A program made the translations under genes and the position numbers. Positions 58,830 through 64,000 of a stretch of 64,000 nucleotides of DNA are shown here, in pieces (position 1 is the first letter of the stretch; every line of letters begins with the position of its first letter). The DNA is from Thiosocius sp963759055 (GTDB lineage: Bacteria; Pseudomonadota; Gammaproteobacteria; Chromatiales; Chromatiaceae), in NCBI GenBank assembly GCA_963759055.1, contig CAVWYD010000004.1, positions 1 to 64,000 of the forward strand. Reading direction: 5' to 3'. A model generated the notes under the pieces. The model made no database searches, had not been told where the DNA came from, and worked only from the letters and a program-made list of their open reading frames with translations.

Positions 58830-59554
58830 GTTGAACCGGGGTTGCCCTGCGGGGTGAACATATAGCCCTTTCCCCACACCGTTCGTATGTACTGCGGGTG
58901 CTCCGGGTTGGGTTCGATCTTCTTACGCAGGCGGGTAACCCTGACGTCGATACTGCGATCAAAAGGAGAACGTTCATACCCCTTGAGCAGCTCGATCAGG
59001 CTATCGCGAGACATCAGACGGTTGGGTCGCGATACGAAGGCCTCCAGCAGGGCAAAATCGCCTGGGGTCAATTCGATGACCTCGTGTTCACGCATCAGGC
59101 TGTGTGACAGCAGGTCCAGCGTAAATTCACCGAACCGGGATTGTAGGCCCTCGGCAGCCGATTCAGATTCCGAGGTATGGTTGTCAAACCGTCGCAGAAC
59201 CGCGCGGATTCTGGCCAGCAGCTCCCGCGGGTTGAAGGGTTTCGGGAGATAGTCGTCTGCACCGACCTCGAGACCGACGATGCGATCCACCTCATCGCCG
59301 CGGGCGGAAAGTATCACGATGGGGATGTCTCTGCTGCTGCGCAGCCGCCGCGCGATCGATAGCCCGTCTTCCCCCGGCAGCATCAGATCCAGCACGATCA
59401 GATCCACGGTGTTGTGGTCAAGAAACCCATCCATGCTTGCGCCGTCGATGACCCCGGAGACCGCGAAGCCTTCCTCGCTGAGGTAGCGGATAAGCAGGTC
59501 TCTCAGCTTGTCGTCGTCGTCGACGACCAGGATATTTTTGGGTGCGTTATCCAT
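58826..59554 (-). CDS. OmpR-family response regulator
   Basis: 242 residues. The receiver has VVDDDD, phospho-acceptor Asp in IVLDLMLPGEDG and Lys in LPKPFNPREL; the winged helix has ELTPGDFALLEAF and DVRVTRLRKKIE. It is coupled to the kinase by a GTGA overlap. The phased GTTTC boxes lie 30-76 bases before its start codon, so autoregulation is likely; the same boxes occur at 55573-55628. Confidence 0.92.
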   Translation of the reverse strand: MDNAPKNILVVDDDDKLRDLLIRYLSEEGFAVSGVIDGASMDGFLDHNTVDLIVLDLMLPGEDGLSIARRLRSSRDIPIVILSARGDEVDRIVGLEVGADDYLPKPFNPRELLARIRAVLRRFDNHTSESESAAEGLQSRFGEFTLDLLSHSLMREHEVIELTPGDFALLEAFVSRPNRLMSRDSLIELLKGYERSPFDRSIDVRVTRLRKKIEPNPEHPQYIRTVWGKGYMFTPQGNPGST

Positions 59555-59583
59555 GATTCCGATTATGTGGTGACGGCCCGTCA

Positions 59584-59630
59584 GAAACAATTCGAAACAA
59601 TCTGGTGCCTGCTGGAAACTGAGGGGAAAC
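59584..59630. promoter_or_regulatory. four phased GTTTC (GAAAC) boxes
   Basis: On the plus strand GAAAC starts at 59584, 59594, 59615 and 59626, spacings of 10, 21 and 11 bases, so all lie on one face of the helix. The region separates the regulator gene (minus) from small exported-protein genes (plus). A 16-base string is shared exactly with 55604-55619. Confidence 0.75.
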
Positions 59631-59681
59631 AATGACGGTCGATCAATAAAACTTAGACGAAGCAATCAAGCGGACAGAGAA

Positions 59682-60068
59682 ATGTCGAATTCTTTCAAAA
59701 CCCCCCTCTCTTCCATCTCTTTTGCCGCGGCTTGTGGTGGCAAGCGGTTTGGGCATCGGCGCCGACGCACCCTCGCTGACACTATAGACAGCGAGCAGTT
59801 CGGGGAGGTTGTGCGGGAACAAGATCAGACCCAATATCGCAACCGTCAGCAGCTGGAAAAACGGATCAACGGTTCGGGTGATAAGGCTGCTGCCGAGCAG
59901 AACCGTGACAGAACTCGGAACCAGGGGCAGAAGCGCAGCGGGGCGCAATCACAGGCCGATGGCGGCCGCAGGTCGTACGGCGCTGGCAAGGGCGCTGCTT
60001 CGGGCGGGCGCGGTTCCGGCATGAGCGGATCCGGTCGAAAAATGACAGGTTCCGGCGGTGGCAGGTGA
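59682..60068 (+). pseudogene. exported Gly/Arg-rich protein, 5' part frameshifted
   Basis: The frame from about 59790 reads SEQFGEVVREQDQTQYRNRQ and continues into Gly/Ser/Arg-rich sequence ending TGSGGGR. In that frame the first 30 residues are not a signal peptide, but another frame over 59727-59790 gives LLPRLVVASGLGIGADA, which would be one. I infer an exported protein with a frameshift in the signal region, perhaps at the C6 run near 59701. It belongs to the local group of low-complexity exported proteins. Confidence 0.5.
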
Positions 60069-60102
60069 TTTCACGGTCGGCGTGTAACGGAGATAGAGTG
60101 CC

Positions 60103-60369
60103 GTGGTTCGTCATGGGTTCTTAGCGCTGTTCGCTGTAGGGCTTCTCTGCCTGAGTGGGTTGGCCTTTGCTGAGCCCGCCGCGGACCGCGATCGCACTGA
60201 CACTGGCACCGACGTCTGGGGTGACCCGGAATACAATGAAGAGGCTGATCCCGGTTGGACCTGGTTTGGCATGGGTTACGAGCGCCGCACACGCAGCCGT
60301 GGCGCCGCTGGCGTCGGTGAGCCGGACAACGCCCACGTACCGAATGGCACCCAGAAACAGGGAAAATAA
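60103..60369 (+). CDS. small exported protein
   Basis: 88 residues from a GTG at 60103 behind a GGAG. Signal peptide FLALFAVGLLCLSGLAFA is clear. The mature part is DRDRTDTGTDVWGDPEYNEE, then PGWTWFGMGYERRTRSRG. The VWG motif followed by acidic residues resembles the protein at 55171 (SVWGEGW). I know no family. It follows the Gly/Arg-rich gene by 34 bases, probably in the same transcript. Confidence 0.65.
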   Translation: MVRHGFLALFAVGLLCLSGLAFAEPAADRDRTDTGTDVWGDPEYNEEADPGWTWFGMGYERRTRSRGAAGVGEPDNAHVPNGTQKQGK

Positions 60370-60557
60370 TCGGCAGCAACGCCTCAGTGCAAAAAGCCGC
60401 TGGCTTCATCAACCACGTTACTCTCACCTTTGCCGCATTCACCGCAATGCAGGTCTTGCTTTCCCGCGGGCGACGCTGGCTTTGAGCGGACGATTGCCTG
60501 CTGCGAACCAAAACCATGTGCCGGTCCGATGCCTAAACCACGTCCTGCTTGCACAGG

Positions 60558-60773
60558 CTACTTCTGCAGTTCGGGGGGAAGTGGCAATACGTTCGTATCG
60601 CGCGTGTATTGGCCCTCTTGAAAGTCAATGTTCCCCGCCGGCTTTCGGTCGCTGATATGCCATTCGCCGGAAGCATCCTGCCACCTGTATACAGTGGTGG
60701 TTTGCAGATCACGCCCCAGTCTGCTTCGTGCCGCCCACTCCGGAAGCTCTTCAGGATTCAGATAAAAATACAT
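60558..60773 (-). CDS. DUF4124-type membrane-anchored protein
   Basis: The core TVYRWQDASGEWHISDRKP is a DUF4124 domain, common in gammaproteobacterial envelope proteins. The frame extends upstream of the ATG at 60773 through a hydrophobic helix (LIWLIVLLTGLGGGAMYFY) to about 60840, but no convincing start codon was found there. The start is therefore uncertain; the helix suggests an inner-membrane anchor. Function unknown. Confidence 0.65.
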   Translation of the reverse strand: MYFYLNPEELPEWAARSRLGRDLQTTTVYRWQDASGEWHISDRKPAGNIDFQEGQYTRDTNVLPLPPELQK

Positions 60774-60859
60774 GGCGCCGCCGCCGAGCCCGGTCAGAAG
60801 AACGATCAGCCAGATCAGGCGACCTTTCCAGGGGTTCGACGCACGGTCGCATTCTGCTT

Positions 60860-61458
60860 ATCATCGACGACCTCGGTTCAGATTCAACTATAGCGCCCAT
60901 ATTGTACGAAGACAGACATCGCGGATGCGCATCACCAGCTGTCGGTCCCGCTGTTTATCGACAAAGTATGCCAGGCGACCGGGACAGAAGCCGATAAACC
61001 GCGCGATCGTCTCCAAACCCGTCTGTGGCGCCCGCAATGCGGGCCGCTTATTCTAATAATGGGCTTGAATATAAAGCGCTAAAATATTGTTTGTTAAGCT
61101 ATTAAAAGGGGTGAAAGAAGCCGCTCTGATGGTCGCCTGCCGCGGATGGCGCGCATCTGTGTATTCGCCATTCCACAGACCATCGCGCGTCGCCCCTAAT
61201 CGCTATCTGTCAAGGGGATGCCCCTCAGACTTTCTGCCTTTGCGGGACAGGGTCATAAGGCAAGGCCGGAGTGAAGCCGGAACCAGGGATTGAGAATGTG
61301 GAGCGGGGCAGCGATCGTCCAATACAGCATCTGGTCGCACGGCTCGCCGATAATTGCGCCGACTATAATTGGAAGAGAGGGCTAACAGCTTTCTACCCGG
61401 GCAGAGTCAGCACAGCAAAACGTGGATTCTGAAACCCTCAGGCGGGAGGAAAGAGACG
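60860..61458. other. non-coding region upstream of the NfeD gene
   Basis: No gene is supported over about 600 bases. An A/T-rich patch lies at 61060-61115. A TATAAT at 61364-61369, about 90 bases before the NfeD start, may be its -10 element; no good -35 was seen. Confidence 0.45.
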
Positions 61459-62862
61459 GTGAGGCTCCGAACTCTGTACCAGGCTTCACTCTTGCTGTTC
61501 TCATGGCTGGCGATGATCGGCACGGCGGCCGGCAGTCAGGCGCTGGTGCTGGACATCAGTGGATCCATTGGTCCCGCCACGTCGGACTATGTGCAAACCG
61601 GTTTCGCGCGTGCGCGCGAGCAGGGTTCACCCTTGGTCGTGCTGCGTCTGGATACGCCCGGGGGACTGGACGCTGCCATGCGCGATATCGTCAAAGAGAT
61701 TCTCGCTTCGCCGGTTCCCGTTGTCGGTTATGTGGCGCCGAGCGGGGCGCGTGCGGCCAGTGCGGGTACCTATATCCTCCAGGCGTGTCACGTCGCCGCC
61801 ATGGCGCCGGCAACCACCCTGGGTTCCGCCACCCCGGTACAGATTGGTGGCCTGCCGTCTATGCCAGGTGACGAGGACGACACCAGGCCCCCCGATAAAG
61901 CGGACGAATCCGCCGGTGACAAGCCCTCGGAAGAGCAGGCTTCTGAAAAGGGCGACTCAACCCCGTCACCCGGCAGCACCATGGAACGCAAGATAATCAA
62001 CGATGCTGCGGCCTACATGCGCGGATTGGCGAAGTTACGCGGGCGCAACGCCGACTGGGCCGAGCGCGCTGTAAGGTCCGCCGAGAATCTGGCCGCGGTA
62101 GAGGCGCTCGAGCAGGAGGTCATCGATCTGATCGCGACCGACGTGCCGGATCTCCTTGGCCAGCTGGAAGGCCGTGCAGTGCAGGTCCTGGGTGAAGAGA
62201 TACTGCTGAGCACCACCGGGTTGACCGCCGACGTGTTGGAACCGAGCTGGCGTACCCAGCTGCTGCACGTCGTGACCGATCCGAACGTCGCCTATGTGCT
62301 CCTGCTGATCGGTATCTACGGGCTTATCTACGAGCTGGCCAACCCCGGGGCCATGATCCCCGGTGTGAGCGGTGCCATTGCACTGGTCCTGGCGCTGTAT
62401 GCCTTTCAGGCCCTGCCGGTCAACTTCGCCGGTCTGGCCCTGTTGATACTCGGGATCGGCTTCATGACGCTCGAGGCCTTTGTCCCGAGCTTCGGTGTGT
62501 TGGGTATCGGTGGCGCGATTGCCTTTGCCGCCGGTTCGATCATGCTGTTTCGCGACGATGCGGGGCAGGTCGCAGTGGCGCTGCCGGTCGTCGCCACCTT
62601 TGCCGTTCTCAGTGCTGCCTTGTTCATCGGGGTGATCGGGTACGCCGTCAGGTCCAGGCATCGGCCGGTGGTCAGTGGCGCGGAAGAGATGGTTGGCGCT
62701 ATTGGCGAGTCGCTTGAAGATTTCGAAGCCCGTGGTCGGATACGGGTACACAGTGAAAGCTGGGTGGCGCAGAGTGATCGCCCTGTACGCAAAGGGCAAC
62801 GCGTGCGCGTCGTGGCCATGGACGGGTTAACGCTAAGAGTAACGGAGGCTGATGATGATTAG
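61459..62862 (+). CDS. nfeD: NfeD-family membrane-bound ClpP-class serine protease
   Basis: 467 residues from a GTG with GGAGGAAAG upstream. After the signal (LLFSWLAMIGTAAGS) comes a ClpP-like protease domain: RLDTPGGLDAAMRDIV, catalytic Ser in APSGARAASAGTYI and probable Lys in ERKIINDAAAYMRGLA. A low-complexity acidic insert of about 40 residues (61870-61980) interrupts it. Four or five membrane helices and an OB-fold NfeD domain (ALVLALYAFQALP; KGQRVRVVAMDGLTLRV) follow. Known relatives cleave stomatin-type proteins; the partner gene overlaps by 11 bases. Confidence 0.93.
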   Translation: MRLRTLYQASLLLFSWLAMIGTAAGSQALVLDISGSIGPATSDYVQTGFARAREQGSPLVVLRLDTPGGLDAAMRDIVKEILASPVPVVGYVAPSGARAASAGTYILQACHVAAMAPATTLGSATPVQIGGLPSMPGDEDDTRPPDKADESAGDKPSEEQASEKGDSTPSPGSTMERKIINDAAAYMRGLAKLRGRNADWAERAVRSAENLAAVEALEQEVIDLIATDVPDLLGQLEGRAVQVLGEEILLSTTGLTADVLEPSWRTQLLHVVTDPNVAYVLLLIGIYGLIYELANPGAMIPGVSGAIALVLALYAFQALPVNFAGLALLILGIGFMTLEAFVPSFGVLGIGGAIAFAAGSIMLFRDDAGQVAVALPVVATFAVLSAALFIGVIGYAVRSRHRPVVSGAEEMVGAIGESLEDFEARGRIRVHSESWVAQSDRPVRKGQRVRVVAMDGLTLRVTEADDD

Positions 62863-63625
62863 TTCTGCAACCATGGTGCCCTTGGTGGTGCTGCTGTTCA
62901 TTTTCATGCTGCTGGTGTCTTCGCTGAAGATCCTGCGTGAGTACGAACGCGGTGTGGTCTTCTTTCTGGGTCGCTTTCAGCGGGTCAAAGGGCCGGGACT
63001 GATCATCATCATCCCGATCATCCAGCAGATGGTCAGGGTCGACCTTCGCACCGTGGTGATGGACGTGCCGACACAGGATGTGATCTCGCGCGACAACGTC
63101 TCGGTCAAGGTGAATGCCGTGGTGTATTTCCGCGTCGTGGATCCGGAACGGGCGATCATCCAGGTCGAGGATTTTCATGCCGCGACCAGCCAGCTGGCGC
63201 AGACGACCCTGCGCTCGGTGCTTGGTGCGCACGAGCTGGACGAGATGCTCACGGGGCGCGAGCAGCTGAACAAGGATATTCAGGAGATTCTCGACAAGCA
63301 GACCGATGCCTGGGGGATCAAGGTGTCGAACGTCGAGATCAAGCACGTCGATTTGGACGAATCGATGATACGGGCCATTGCAAAACAGGCCGAAGCCGAG
63401 CGCGAACGCCGGGCCAAGGTTATCCATGCCGAGGGCGAGCTGCAGGCATCCGAGAAACTGGGCGCGGCCGCAGACGTGCTGATGAAGAGTCCCGGGAGTA
63501 TGCAGCTGCGTTACCTGCAGACGCTCAACGAGGTGGGCAGCAGTCCCAGTTCGACCGTGGTGTTCCCGTTTCCGCTGGAGTTTGCGCATCTCGCCGGAAA
63601 GATCGGTAAAAACGATCCGGGTTGA
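62852..63625 (+). CDS. slipin/stomatin (SPFH/Band 7) protein
   Basis: 257 residues. One membrane helix (PLVVLLFIFMLLVSSL) precedes an SPFH domain: REYERGVVFFLGRFQRVKGP, VPTQDVISRDNVSVKVNAVV and a coiled-coil with QAEAERERRAKVIHAEGELQ. It is the prokaryotic stomatin partner of NfeD proteases, as gene order here confirms. It organises membrane microdomains. The two genes are translationally coupled. Confidence 0.94.
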   Translation: MMISSATMVPLVVLLFIFMLLVSSLKILREYERGVVFFLGRFQRVKGPGLIIIIPIIQQMVRVDLRTVVMDVPTQDVISRDNVSVKVNAVVYFRVVDPERAIIQVEDFHAATSQLAQTTLRSVLGAHELDEMLTGREQLNKDIQEILDKQTDAWGIKVSNVEIKHVDLDESMIRAIAKQAEAERERRAKVIHAEGELQASEKLGAAADVLMKSPGSMQLRYLQTLNEVGSSPSSTVVFPFPLEFAHLAGKIGKNDPG

Positions 63626-63943
63626 GCCGCTTGCGACAGCCATTGACTGATATCAAGCCGTTTTGATTTTCCCGGCATAGAGGAGGAGACGCACCCGGAT
63701 CCGTCGGTGGAAAATACGCTCTAGTGGGCCATGCGGGGGGTGCTGGTTATCGAGCCTCCATCGCCCGATGTCAGGTGAGGCATGGCAATTGGAGGTCCCC
63801 TTAACTCGATGGGCCTGTTGGCCATGCCCTTCATGGCCCGGGAAAATTCGACGGGCTTGGGGAAAACAGCATCTTTGCCCGTATACTTCAATCTGAGGGT
63901 CGCAGGTTTATCTTCCATACCATTAAAGACGATGGAGCCCATC
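63626..63943. other. region without a firmly supported gene
   Basis: A minus-strand frame of 74 codons (63721-63945) exists, reading GKDAVFPKPVEFSRAMKGM, but it has no signal, no ribosome site and no family I know, and it would overlap the hemerythrin start. I leave it as non-coding. Confidence 0.4.
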
Positions 63944-64000
63944 ATGGAACTAGTCAGACTGGAAGATCATTTGAAGCTCAATATTCCGGAGATCGATGCC
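63944..64000 (+). CDS. bacteriohemerythrin, 5' part only
   Basis: The window ends 19 codons into the gene. MELVRLEDHLKLNIPEIDA is the usual N-terminus of bacteriohemerythrins, which bind O2 at a di-iron site in a four-helix bundle. A GGAG site at 63934-63937 is well placed. The next residues expected (QH with the first His ligand) lie outside. Confidence 0.7.
   Translation, partial: MELVRLEDHLKLNIPEIDA

Noticed and set aside
63721..63945. Minus-strand frame of 74 codons at the right edge
   Set aside because: No recognised domain or ribosome site, and it overlaps the well-supported hemerythrin start.

Overview
The window looks like a piece of a high-GC gammaproteobacterial chromosome. The likely source is a free-living or symbiotic sulfur-oxidising, respiratory bacterium of the Chromatiales or a similar group. 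The evidence is the family content: a tetrathionate-reductase-like multiheme cytochrome, YeeE/YedE thiosulfate-type transporters, an MtrA/DmsE decaheme cytochrome with an MtrB/PioB porin, SoxW-like tandem thioredoxin, bufferin genes, dinB, NfeD with slipin, and bacteriohemerythrin. This taxonomic call is inference from gene families, not from a marker gene.

Layout. 1-10 kb: a FecR/TPR/TonB-receptor gene (5' end outside the window), a broken secreted protein, a REP-associated transposase between perfect inverted repeats, a badly frameshifted RND exporter with a C-terminal cyclic-nucleotide domain, an HD hydrolase, a Spy-like periplasmic protein and a dienelactone hydrolase. 10-21 kb is an accessory zone: truncated glutaminase, orphan integrase-type transposase, alpha/beta and SGNH hydrolases, an internally deleted IS6-type transposase, Fic with an iteron-like operator, parDE, three integrase remnants and the 3' half of a tRNA-Met that is probably an attachment site. 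21-40 kb returns to ordinary chromosome: NHL protein, tandem thioredoxin, PfkB kinase, a DAACS transporter fused to a solute-binding domain, an exported PEP-synthase-like protein overlapping a serine hydrolase, lipoprotein acid phosphatase, nucleotide transporter, SWIM-SNF2 helicase, isochorismatase-family hydrolase and dinB. 40-45 kb: a two-component system next to a bufferin (bufABC) operon.

45-60 kb is the most notable region. It encodes a 15-heme cytochrome made of an octaheme tetrathionate-reductase module plus seven more hemes, two YeeE/YedE halves, a rhodanese-like protein without its catalytic cysteine, a tetraheme cytochrome, a giant outer-membrane protein joining a BBP2 barrel to an MtrB/PioB barrel, and a divergent decaheme DmsE/MtrA cytochrome. 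Next come several small exported glycine-rich proteins and an OmpR/EnvZ-type pair. The two divergent promoter regions that flank the glycine-rich genes and the regulator carry the same phased GTTTC boxes, which suggests one regulon. My inference is a trans-outer-membrane electron conduit coupled to sulfur-oxyanion chemistry, with an uncharacterised set of secreted proteins under local control.

Many genes carry single-base insertions or deletions, often in short homopolymers, while neighbouring long genes (26.9-31.2 kb, 32.2-40 kb, 45.2-48.1 kb) are clean. Some of these are probably draft-assembly errors and some may be real decay. Genes with one or two such defects are listed as CDS, heavily damaged ones as pseudogene.
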